Shown: piece after piece, positions 1-5,195 of the stretch
Position numbering within the stretch: the stretch's first letter is position 1
Layout: each line of letters starts with the position of its first letter
DNA from: Candidatus Methanomethylicia archaeon
Lineage (GTDB): Archaea; Thermoproteota; Methanomethylicia; CALHIW01
NCBI GenBank assembly: GCA_938030905.1
Contig: CALHIW010000087.1
Location: 1-5,452, forward strand
Direction of reading: 5' to 3'
DNA length: 5,452 bases
Notes under the pieces: generated by a model
Told to the model about the DNA's origin: nothing
What the model saw: only the letters and a program-made list of their open reading frames with translations
Database searches by the model: none
Program-made: the position numbers and the translations under genes

Positions 1-1
1 T

Positions 2-172
2 AAACTCAATAAATCAAAGCCTCCAACAACCTCACTAAATCTACACCAACCATCCCCACTAAACCACATCTACAAACTAATAGATAACCCTCCACCCACA
101 GCACCAACCCCACAACAAAACATAAATACACAAACTACTAAGAGCACTGATGCATTTTCGAAAAAAATTTAA
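2..172 (+). CDS. Possible 3' end of a Pro/Thr/Asn/Gln-rich protein, partial
   Basis: A frame open from the left edge runs 56 codons to TAA at 170-172; the other two forward frames are closed early. The peptide is rich in Pro, Thr, Asn and Gln and ends ...DAFSKKI, like a flexible linker or tail. No domain is recognisable and no membrane segment is seen. The DNA is A/C-rich with almost no G, which lowers the stop-codon rate, so an open frame of this length is only weak evidence for a gene. If real, its stop lies 32 nt before argF and the argF promoter overlaps its last codons. It could equally be non-coding A/C-rich spacer. The upstream sequence would decide. Confidence 0.35.
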   Translation, partial: KLNKSKPPTTSLNLHQPSPLNHIYKLIDNPPPTAPTPQQNINTQTTKSTDAFSKKI

Positions 173-175
173 GTG
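159..175 (+). promoter_or_regulatory. Probable argF promoter (BRE/TATA-like)
   Basis: An A-run followed by AAATTTAA forms an AT-rich box preceded by CGAAAA, resembling an archaeal BRE plus TATA element. Transcription would start about 25 nt downstream, near 193-198, giving a very short leader before the argF ATG at 205. A weak AGGT at 195-198 lies 6 nt before that ATG. The box overlaps the stop codon of the possible upstream gene. It is a weaker match than the box at 4568. Confidence 0.45.
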
Positions 176-204
176 AAATAGTAATTCTATGAGTAGGTTA
201 AAAC

Positions 205-1146
205 ATGATGAAGAGATGCCTAAAGCATTTCTTGACAATGCAGGAATGCTCAAGTGAAGAGATTAGCTATTTAATTAGGGCATCAGAAATCTTAAAAATA
301 CAATATAAAACAACAAGATATACGCCTAAAGTTTTAAAGGGAAAAACTTTAGCTATGATTTTTCAAAAACCTTCAACTAGAACGAGAGTTTCCTTTGAAG
401 TTGCCATGTATCATCTTGGTGGGAAAGCAATTTATTTGAATTGGAATGAATTACAATTAATAAGAGGGGAAACAATACCTGATACTGCTAAAACTATATC
501 AAAGTACGTTGATGGCATTACTGCTCGTGTATTCCTACATAAAGATTTAGAGATACTGGCAGAGTATGCTGAGGTCCCCGTCATAAATGCTCTTAGTGAT
601 CTATGGCATCCATGTCAAGCGCTAGCCGATATTTTCACGATATACGAGCATTTTAGGACGTTTGAGGGAATTAAGGTAGCATACGTTGGTGATGGAAATA
701 ATGTATGTAATAGCTTACTTATTGCATGTTCAAAGGTTGGATTAGATATCTCTATTGCCACTCCTAAAGGATATGAACCATATAAATTTGCAATTGAATA
801 TGCTAAGGATAATTCAGAAAAAACGAGATCAAACATCACTATTACAAATGATCCTAGAGAAGCGGTTATGAAGGCAAACATCATATATACTGATGTATGG
901 GTAAGTATGGGACAAGAAAAAGACACAGAAAAAAGACTTAAAGTATTTCTACCATATCAAGTAAACTCTGAGTTAATTAAGGTCGCATCAGAGAATCATA
1001 TAATAATGCATTGTTTACCTGCTCGTAGAGGTTATGAAATTACTGATGAAATCATAGATGGGCCCAGATCTGTAGTTTGGGAACAGGCGGAAAATAGACT
1101 TCATACTCAAAAAGCATTATTAGCTCAATTAATATTATCAAGGTGA
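205..1146 (+). CDS. argF: Ornithine carbamoyltransferase
   Basis: It transfers the carbamoyl group of carbamoyl phosphate to ornithine to give citrulline, a cytosolic step of arginine synthesis. The 313-residue length is normal for the family. The carbamoyl-phosphate loop STRTR is at residues 57-61, HPCQ at 135-138, and the start of the ornithine-binding domain, VGDGNNVCNS, at 161-170. The ornithine-binding loop DVWVSMGQE (230-238; the family has D-x-W-x-S-M-G) and HCLPARRG (269-276), with the catalytic Cys 270, are intact. The end ENRLHTQKALL is typical. This set separates it from aspartate carbamoyltransferase. Two ATGs lie at 205 and 208; 205 is better spaced from the weak AGGT. No other arginine gene is visible. 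Its stop codon is built into the secE ribosome-binding site, so the two genes are probably one transcript. A catabolic (arginine deiminase pathway) role cannot be excluded from sequence alone. Confidence 0.95.
   Translation: MMKRCLKHFLTMQECSSEEISYLIRASEILKIQYKTTRYTPKVLKGKTLAMIFQKPSTRTRVSFEVAMYHLGGKAIYLNWNELQLIRGETIPDTAKTISKYVDGITARVFLHKDLEILAEYAEVPVINALSDLWHPCQALADIFTIYEHFRTFEGIKVAYVGDGNNVCNSLLIACSKVGLDISIATPKGYEPYKFAIEYAKDNSEKTRSNITITNDPREAVMKANIIYTDVWVSMGQEKDTEKRLKVFLPYQVNSELIKVASENHIIMHCLPARRGYEITDEIIDGPRSVVWEQAENRLHTQKALLAQLILSR
1142..1146 (+). promoter_or_regulatory. Ribosome-binding site of secE overlapping the argF stop
   Basis: GGTGA matches the complement of the archaeal 16S rRNA 3' end, and its last three bases are the TGA stop of argF. 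It is 5 nt from ATG 1152. This favours 1152 over the in-frame GTG at 1143, which lies inside the ribosome-binding site. Confidence 0.75.
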
Positions 1147-1151
1147 ACTTA

Positions 1152-1334
1152 ATGTTTTTAAGAAAATTATTTTCATCTTTTAGAAGAATAATATCAGTAT
1201 CGCGAAAGCCAACTTGGGATGAATTTAAACTTTCATTAAGAATAGCACTAATAGGGATACTAATTGTAGGAACATACGCATTTGTATTTGAATTTGTAGC
1301 CGGAATAATAATTTCTTCGGTTGGAATAAGATAG
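1152..1334 (+). CDS. secE: Preprotein translocase subunit SecE (Sec61 gamma homologue)
   Basis: This 60-residue protein has the architecture of minimal archaeal SecE. A basic amphipathic N-terminal helix (about residues 2-17) is followed by the family's hinge RKPTWDEF (18-25), and then by one hydrophobic transmembrane helix (about 30-56) containing LIGILIVG. SecE clamps the two halves of SecY in the membrane protein-conducting channel. The start at 1152 is set by GGTGA 5 nt upstream; a GTG at 1143 would add three residues. It is 5 nt downstream of argF, with which it is probably co-transcribed. In many archaea secE directly precedes spt5; here about 740 nt and a separate promoter lie between them. 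The identification rests on the hinge motif, topology and size. Such short proteins score weakly in searches, but the nearby spt5-ribosomal cluster supports it. Confidence 0.88.
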   Translation: MFLRKLFSSFRRIISVSRKPTWDEFKLSLRIALIGILIVGTYAFVFEFVAGIIISSVGIR

Positions 1335-1336
1335 CA

Positions 1337-1371
1337 ATTATTGTAATAATCGATTAAAAAGTGGTTTTTCT
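1337..1371 (+). terminator. Possible terminator of argF-secE
   Basis: Immediately after the secE stop there is an AT-only inverted repeat, ATTATT-GT-AATAAT (1337-1350), followed by a T-run (GTTTTTCTT, near 1364-1372). Archaeal termination commonly uses T-rich tracts, so this is the likely end of the argF-secE transcript. The hairpin is weak because it contains no G-C pairs. Confidence 0.35.
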
Positions 1372-1465
1372 TAAACTTGTCCTCCTCATATGTATTCTGA
1401 TTTTATTCTTGAATCTATATCTCGGGTTAGGAGTAAGAGTAGTGAAGACTAGTTTGAGAATATGT

Positions 1466-1489
1466 AAACTCTTAATATATTAAGAGTTT
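1466..1489. repeat. Perfect 24-bp palindrome
   Basis: The half-site AAACTCTTAATA is followed directly by its exact reverse complement TATTAAGAGTTT, with no spacer. A second, 10-bp palindrome AATACGTATT lies just after it at 1494-1503. The 24-bp element could be an operator for a dimeric regulator, a cruciform, or a hairpin that helps termination (it is followed by TTTTCTT). It is about 590 nt before spt5, too far to be an ordinary spt5 operator. The symmetry is certain; the function is unknown. Confidence 0.85.
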
Positions 1490-1548
1490 TCTTAATACGT
1501 ATTCATAAGGATTCCAAGTTAATCTTAAGTTGGTGGAGGTAAACCTAT

Positions 1549-1582
1549 TGTAGAATGATCACTAGCTCTTCATGATTCTACA
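1549..1582. repeat. Inverted repeat with 8-bp arms
   Basis: TGTAGAAT (1549-1556) pairs with ATTCTACA (1575-1582) around an 18-nt loop. It could form a modest hairpin or a split operator. Arms of this length can occur by chance in AT-rich DNA, and no RNA gene is recognisable around it. Confidence 0.5.
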
Positions 1583-1995
1583 TCTTCCAAGCTACAATTA
1601 CTCTCGGACTCGGAAGTTTAAAGATTAATGGGATTCTATGAAACCCTCTACTCTATGAGCTAATTAAACCCAATCCATACAGATACAACATCAAAGTGGA
1701 GATTACCAAAAATACTCTCTTTATCCAATCCAAAGCCCCATGCGAACCACGTGATCCTTAAAAAACACATTCCTATAATTAATCCTTGAAGCTAAGTCTG
1801 GAAGACTATGAAGCTAGAATAAGAGTAGAACTCAATAAATCACCGTACAGACTTAGAGAAAAGGAGGCCAACCTCAAAATCTCGCAGTTAAGTTCAAGGA
1901 TGAAATGAAACCAGGAGAAAGGAATCAATAAGACAAACATCCTTAAAATCATAGCATACTACTCAAAGATCACCATTAAGCAAATCTGTAAATAA
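1559..1995 (+). pseudogene. Possible decayed protein gene, unrecognised family
   Basis: Two plus-strand frames give protein-like text. One (1559-1660) reads SSKLQLLSDSEV, a stop at 1619, then GFYETLY. The other (1642-1995) continues with YELIKPNPYRYNIKVEITKN, then LSLEDYEARIRVELNKSPYR, and later TNILKIIAYYSKITIKQICK. A single shift near 1645-1655 would join them. The second frame has only three internal stops (1759, 1780, 1906) in about 117 codons before the TAA at 1993. Its third codon positions are rich in C, unlike the A/T-ending codons of the ribosomal genes, which suggests a different origin. The last segment resembles the first helices of a helix-turn-helix domain, but this is a weak impression. 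I recognise no family. Open runs of about 40 codons can arise by chance, especially in A/C-rich DNA, so confidence is limited. Confidence 0.35.
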
Positions 1996-2019
1996 ATTCC
2001 GATAACCCCCATGTAAACC

Positions 2020-2034
2020 GTAAAGTTTTTATTA
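2020..2034 (+). promoter_or_regulatory. Promoter of the spt5-rpl11-rpl1-rpl10 operon
   Basis: GTAAAG followed by TTTTTATTA resembles a BRE plus TATA box. The expected start site, about 25 nt downstream, is near 2053-2057, leaving a leader of about 22-26 nt that includes AAGGAGA. GGAG (2070-2073) sits 5 nt before the spt5 ATG. This implies that spt5 is transcribed separately from argF-secE. Confidence 0.55.
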
Positions 2035-2078
2035 GGAACTTTACATAATAGTAAGTCAAAATATTTGAAGGAGACATT

Positions 2079-2531
2079 ATGAGTATATATGCTGTTCGTT
2101 GTACTGCAGGGCAAGAAAAGAACATAGCAGTTTTACTAGAACAGAGAGTTAGGACAGAAAATATACCATTAAAATCTATAGTAGTTCCAATGAGTATACG
2201 TGGTTTCTTTTTCATCGAGGCTAATGGCCCTCATATAGTTGAGAGGGCAATATCAGGATTGAAACATATTAAGGGATTAATTCCTGGAAAAATTGAAATC
2301 TCTAGTATAGAACACTTAATACTCCCCAAACCAACAATTGAAAACTTAAATATAGGAGACATAGTTGAAATAGTAAGTGGCCCGTTCAGAAATATGCAGG
2401 CAAGAATAAGTAGAATAAATAAAGATAAACAAGAAGTTGTGCTTGAACTTTTAGAGGCTACATACTCACTACCAATAACAATGAAGGCAGACTATGTCAA
2501 GAAAATAATTGAAGGAGAACTTCATGGTTAA
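2079..2531 (+). CDS. spt5: Transcription elongation factor Spt5 (archaeal NusG)
   Basis: Spt5 binds the clamp of RNA polymerase, usually with Spt4, and keeps it processive; it also links transcription to translation. The 150-residue length is standard for archaea. The NGN domain spans about residues 1-83, beginning IYAVRCTAGQEKNIA and containing RGFFFIEA (41-48). One KOW domain follows at about 91-118, with NIGDIVEIVSGPFRNMQARI. The tail LELLEATYSLPITMKADYV is typical of archaeal Spt5. The ATG at 2079 has GGAG 5 nt upstream and no plausible alternative. The 3' end overlaps rpl11 by 8 nt, so the two are translationally coupled. It is the first gene of its operon, next to ribosomal genes as in most archaea, but here without secE immediately before it. 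Spt4 is not in the window. Confidence 0.96.
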   Translation: MSIYAVRCTAGQEKNIAVLLEQRVRTENIPLKSIVVPMSIRGFFFIEANGPHIVERAISGLKHIKGLIPGKIEISSIEHLILPKPTIENLNIGDIVEIVSGPFRNMQARISRINKDKQEVVLELLEATYSLPITMKADYVKKIIEGELHG

Positions 2532-3009
2532 AAAAACATTTAACTTCATTGTTAATGGAGGAGAAGTAACAGCTGGGCCGCCTATTGGTCCTGCGCTTGG
2601 CCCTCTTGGATTTAATGTTATGATAATAGTGAATAAAATAAATGAACTTACAAAAGATTTTCAGGGAATGCGTGTTCCTATAAAAGTAACTGTTGATATA
2701 GATACAAAAGAATTTGATATAGAAGTAGGTATACCAACAACAGCTGCCTTAATAGCAAGAGAGTTAGGCATTAAGAAGGGAGCTCAAAGCCCCGGCTCTC
2801 AAAGGGTTGGCAATTTAAACATTGAGCAGATAATAAAAATTGCAAAAGTAAAGATGCCGCGATTACTCTCAAAATCTTTAAAAGAGGCTATAAAAGAAAT
2901 TCTAGGAACATGTGTAAGTCTAGGTGTTACCGTTGAGAATAGAGATCCAAGAGAGATTATAAAAGAGATCAATTCTGGCACTTACGATGATATTATTAAT
3001 AAGTATTAG
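2524..3009 (+). CDS. rpl11: Large-subunit ribosomal protein L11 (uL11)
   Basis: L11 binds the GTPase-associated region of 23S rRNA at the base of the L10-L12 stalk. This 161-residue protein has the flexible N-terminal domain with the proline-rich GPPIGPALGPLGFNV (18-32), the element near the thiostrepton site in bacteria. The C-terminal RNA-binding domain includes VGNLNIEQIIKIAKVKM (95-111) and LGTCVSLGVTVENRDPREI (127-145). Both domains are complete. The start is ATG 2524, with GGAG at 2514-2517 and a 6-nt spacer. An in-frame TTG at 2509 would add five residues and overlap the ribosome-binding site, so I reject it. It overlaps the end of spt5 by 8 nt, and its stop TAG is joined to the ribosome-binding site of rpl1. 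Confidence 0.97.
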   Translation: MVKKTFNFIVNGGEVTAGPPIGPALGPLGFNVMIIVNKINELTKDFQGMRVPIKVTVDIDTKEFDIEVGIPTTAALIARELGIKKGAQSPGSQRVGNLNIEQIIKIAKVKMPRLLSKSLKEAIKEILGTCVSLGVTVENRDPREIIKEINSGTYDDIINKY

Positions 3010-3013
3010 GTGA
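3009..3013 (+). promoter_or_regulatory. Ribosome-binding site of rpl1 joined to the rpl11 stop
   Basis: TAGGTGA combines the rpl11 stop TAG (3007-3009) with the GGTGA ribosome-binding site, 5 nt before ATG 3019. The in-frame GTG at 3010 lies within this site and is not a likely start. The arrangement mirrors the argF-secE junction. Confidence 0.75.
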
Positions 3014-3018
3014 GAGCT

Positions 3019-3672
3019 ATGATTAACACATTAATTGAAGCAATAAATATGGCTAAGAATAAATCCAAGAAAAGAAATTTTATTCAAGCAATTGAGCTTA
3101 TAGTAACTCTTAAAGGTATAGATATTAAAAAGCCTGAAAACAGAATTATAGCCAAGATAGAGCTTCCACATGAAATTGTTAAAAGAAAAACAAAAATATG
3201 CATCATTGCGGATGGCGATTTAGCACTAAAGGCAAAAGATGCACAAGCAGATAGTATAATTTCTAAGCAGGATCTAGAAAAACTAAGGGAGGACAAAAAA
3301 ACAGCTAAAAAAATAGCTAATGAGTATGATTTCTTTCTCACTACAACAGATCTTATGCCAATGGTTGGCAAAATTTTAGGACCTATTCTAGGACCTAGAG
3401 GGAAAATGCCAGATCTTGTAGTTCCATCTTCAGATATAAGAAAGCTGATCGAATCTTTTAGAAGATCAGTATTAATAAAAATGAGAGCTAGTCCCCAAAT
3501 ACAATGTATAGTCGGTTCTGAGGATATGAATACTAGGAATATAGCTGAGAACATTATGACAGTTATTAATTTCATAGATAAACGTTTTCCATTAACAACG
3601 CATTTATCAAACATATATATTAAAACTACAATGGGACCTATAGTAAAGGTTCAAACTAATATAAGGCGATAA
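3019..3672 (+). CDS. rpl1: Large-subunit ribosomal protein L1 (uL1)
   Basis: L1 forms the mobile stalk at the tRNA exit site of the large subunit; in several archaea it also represses its own operon by binding mRNA. At 217 residues it has the usual archaeal length. The N-terminal part carries KKRNFIQAIELIVTLKGID (about 17-35). The family signature MVGKILGPILGPRGKMP lies at 115-131 in domain II. The C-terminal YIKTTMGPIVKV (200-211) returns to domain I and contains the conserved T-x-G-P rRNA contact region. The start at 3019 is chosen because GGTGA is 5 nt upstream; using GTG 3010 would add MRA. It lies 9 nt after rpl11 and 8 nt before rpl10. I saw no clear copy of an L1 autoregulatory mRNA structure, though one cannot be excluded by eye. 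Confidence 0.96.
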   Translation: MINTLIEAINMAKNKSKKRNFIQAIELIVTLKGIDIKKPENRIIAKIELPHEIVKRKTKICIIADGDLALKAKDAQADSIISKQDLEKLREDKKTAKKIANEYDFFLTTTDLMPMVGKILGPILGPRGKMPDLVVPSSDIRKLIESFRRSVLIKMRASPQIQCIVGSEDMNTRNIAENIMTVINFIDKRFPLTTHLSNIYIKTTMGPIVKVQTNIRR

Positions 3673-3680
3673 GGATGAAT

Positions 3681-4532
3681 ATGAAAGATATAGTACCTCA
3701 AAAAAAGATTCATATAGTAAATGAACTTGTAAGCTTACTACTAAAACATAGGACAGTATTATTTGCTGATTTTTCAACAATAGCCTCTCCACAGTTACAG
3801 CAGCTTAGACTAAAATTACGTAATTTAGCAATACTTAAAGTTGCTAAAAATAGACTTATAAAAATAGCATTTAAGAAAGTCGTTGATGATGAAAAAATCA
3901 TAGATGAAGTTAAAAAATTTCTAACAGGAAATACATTATTATTATTTACAAATGAAAATCCCTTTCTAGTATATTTTATTCTAGAAAGAAATAAAGTTCC
4001 TAGATATGCTAAACCAAATGATGTAGCTGTAGATGATATAGTTATCCCTGCAGGTAATACTGGACTTACGCCAGGTCCAATTCTAAGTAAATTTGGGGCT
4101 TGTAAGATACCAACAAAGGTACAGGAAGGGGCTGTATGGATTACTAAGGATACTGTAGCTATTAAAAAGGGGAATACAATAAGTGCTGATCTAGCAGATA
4201 TACTTAAAAGATTGAATATAAAACCAATATACACAGGAATTAGAATTAAGTTGGCAGTATCAGATGGACTAATAATTCATCCAGAAGACTTAAAAATAGA
4301 TCTTGATGAATATAGAAGACAGATAATTTTGGCTTTTCAAGACTCATTGAAATTATGTCTGGGAGTTGTATTTATAACGAATGAAAGCGCACCCTTAATA
4401 ATTAAAAAAGCTTATCTGGAAGCTTTAAACATAATACATAATATTCCTATAATGATATCGGGCATCATTGAGGAAGCTATCAAATCAGCCTATATTAATG
4501 CATATCTTCTATCATTGAGAATAAAAGTCTAA
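3681..4532 (+). CDS. rpl10: Large-subunit ribosomal protein L10/P0 (uL10), lacking the usual acidic C-terminal tail
   Basis: L10 is the base of the ribosomal stalk and holds several L12 dimers that recruit translation GTPases. Counting from ATG 3681 it has 283 residues. The rRNA-binding domain is N-terminal (about 1-105), with KVAKNRLIKIAF at 53-64. The archaeal/eukaryotic insertion domain contains PAGNTGLTPGPILSKF (123-138) and WITKDTVAIKKGNTI (153-167). The conserved end of the core, LNIKPIYTGIRI, is at 178-189. The helical L12-binding region follows, including YRRQIILAFQDSLKL and IIKKAYLEALNIIHN. The protein stops at LLSLRIKV. Archaeal relatives generally continue with an Ala/Gln/Glu/Lys-rich linker and a short motif like GLxxLFG shared with L12. 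That tail is absent, and the sequence after the stop does not encode it in any frame. AGGA (3672-3675) is 5 nt before ATG 3681; an ATG at 3675 would add two residues. Confidence 0.95.
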   Translation: MKDIVPQKKIHIVNELVSLLLKHRTVLFADFSTIASPQLQQLRLKLRNLAILKVAKNRLIKIAFKKVVDDEKIIDEVKKFLTGNTLLLFTNENPFLVYFILERNKVPRYAKPNDVAVDDIVIPAGNTGLTPGPILSKFGACKIPTKVQEGAVWITKDTVAIKKGNTISADLADILKRLNIKPIYTGIRIKLAVSDGLIIHPEDLKIDLDEYRRQIILAFQDSLKLCLGVVFITNESAPLIIKKAYLEALNIIHNIPIMISGIIEEAIKSAYINAYLLSLRIKV

Positions 4533-4561
4533 CAATATGATGCCTGTATAACTTAGATGCC

Positions 4562-4577
4562 CCAAACTTTATAAATA
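4562..4577 (+). promoter_or_regulatory. Strong archaeal-type promoter with no intact gene behind it
   Basis: CCAAAC followed by TTTATAAATA is the best BRE plus TATA match in the window. A transcript should begin near 4596-4600. The first ATG, at 4593, gives ten codons (MIAYVIIYYV) before TGA at 4623, and ATG 4603 gives eight. The promoter therefore serves a non-coding RNA, a very small peptide, a decayed gene, or nothing. It begins 29 nt after the rpl10 stop. Confidence 0.55.
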
Positions 4578-4927
4578 TAGTTTCCTAATTAGATGATTGC
4601 TTATGTTATTATTTATTATGTTTGATTGATAACTTGTTTTAGGGGGTCTTATCCCATTAAATGGAAACGGCTATTTATGTTTGATGAATCGTTTAAATAA
4701 CAAAATACTAAAATATACATGTTAAGAGAGAAGATTCCATTCATGCTAAATCTTTAGTAGGTGATGTGTAGTTTAACTTTATGTGATGTAAGTGTGCATA
4801 AGGACTTGTTAGAGTTGAAAGCTTTCTTTAAATAGCTTAGTTTTTAGTGCTATCTAAACTATGATTTCTTTATCCTATTTATTCTTGCTTTATCCTAACC
4901 TTAGATTTATTTTTGAGATATTCTACA

Positions 4928-5095
4928 TCATACTTCCAATGATGCCCATTCATCCCCATACATCTCTCTTATCAACTCAAAAGTCTTAATGATGTCTTTG
5001 TAATAAGTATCCATCAAGCTTCACATCGCCACTACATCCTCTATGTTCATGAGCAACTCTAATTTAATAAGATATTTTCTTAAGGCTATCTTCCA
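4928..5095 (-). pseudogene. Possible decayed gene fragment, unrecognised
   Basis: Read on the minus strand from 5095, this frame gives WKIALRKYLIKLELLMNIED, then VVAM and a TGA at 5023-5021. It continues with SLMDTYYKDIIKTFELIREM and YGDEWASLEV, ending at TGA 4930-4928. Apart from one stop it is 56 codons of well-mixed, helix-like protein sequence. A frameshift near 4932 would extend it with YDVEYLKNKSKVRIKQE to TAA at 4881-4879. Two TAA codons directly precede the TGG at 5095, so no intact start exists. I cannot name a family; the helical, charged character would fit a small regulator or HEPN-like protein, but this is not shown. Chance cannot be excluded. Confidence 0.3.
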
Positions 5096-5146
5096 TTATT
5101 AGAAAACACAAGCTCTTAAACCTCATAAAGTAACAACATCCAATAG

Positions 5147-5190
5147 TTATAAGCATCATACTACAATAGACTTAACTCAATAAGATGGTG
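5147..5190 (+). promoter_or_regulatory. Candidate promoter and ribosome-binding site before the start at 5196
   Basis: TTATAA (5147-5152) is a minimal TATA-like box; transcription would begin near 5176. GATGGTG (5184-5190) includes GGTG 5 nt before ATG 5196, the same spacing used by secE, spt5, rpl1 and rpl10. The two elements support a real, or formerly real, translation start. Confidence 0.3.
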
Positions 5191-5195
5191 TTTTT

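Larger units (their letters stand above)
1335..2019. other. Long spacer between secE and the spt5 promoter, no intact gene
   Basis: About 685 nt separate secE from the spt5 promoter, a place where many archaea have almost none. Every frame is broken by stops. The first third is AT-rich and carries the palindromes at 1466-1489 and 1549-1582. A short ATG reading at 1390 (MYSDFILESISRVRSKSSED, then TAG at 1450) has no ribosome-binding site. The rest (about 1559-1995) is richer in A and C and reads like a decayed gene, listed separately. No tRNA, rRNA or CRISPR repeats are seen. Confidence 0.7.
4533..5195. other. Spacer downstream of rpl10, no intact gene; rpl12 absent
   Basis: In the position where many archaea have rpl12 there are about 660 nt with no long open frame. 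The plus frame from ATG 4593 contains protein-like pieces such as YPIKWKRLFMFDESFK and DVSVHKDLLELKAFFK, but has five stops between 4623 and 4835 (4623, 4698, 4755, 4758, 4833), about what chance would give. A short direct repeat TTATGTTTGAT occurs at 4616-4626 and 4675-4685. There is a small GGG/CCC hairpin possibility near 4644-4655 and an odd palindrome CCATT-A-AATGG at 4654-4664. The right half carries the minus-strand relic at 4928-5095. No tRNA, L12-like sequence or CRISPR is seen. Confidence 0.7.

Noticed and set aside
131..172. C-terminal TKSTDAFSKKI as a PCNA-interacting peptide
   Set aside because: Only one of the needed hydrophobic or aromatic positions is present; the resemblance is too weak.
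615..926. Minus-strand open frame of 103 codons inside argF
   Set aside because: It is antisense to catalytic motifs of ornithine carbamoyltransferase and has no independent support.
2509..2523. TTG start for rpl11 adding five residues
   Set aside because: It lies inside the GGAG ribosome-binding region; ATG 2524 has correct spacing and matches the usual L11 N-terminus.
3084..3614. Minus-strand open frame of 176 codons inside rpl1
   Set aside because: It is the antisense shadow of a clear L1 gene; its product is Ser/Ile/Phe-rich with no recognisable motif and no ribosome-binding site in context.
3710..4234. Minus-strand open frame of 174 codons inside rpl10
   Set aside because: It is antisense to well-conserved L10 sequence and has the Ser/Asn/Phe-rich composition of a shadow frame.
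4533..4560. Frameshifted remnant of the L10 tail after the stop
   Set aside because: All three frames were read; none gives the Ala/Glu/Lys-rich linker or a terminal LFG-type motif.
4761..4789. Two GTGATGT copies as C boxes of a C/D guide RNA
   Set aside because: No D box (CTGA) is placed to form a C/D motif, and no terminal stem is seen.
4761..4835. DVSVHKDLLELKAFFK as a VapB-like antitoxin remnant
   Set aside because: It is a short phrase in a frame whose stop density is at chance level, and there is no toxin-like partner nearby.
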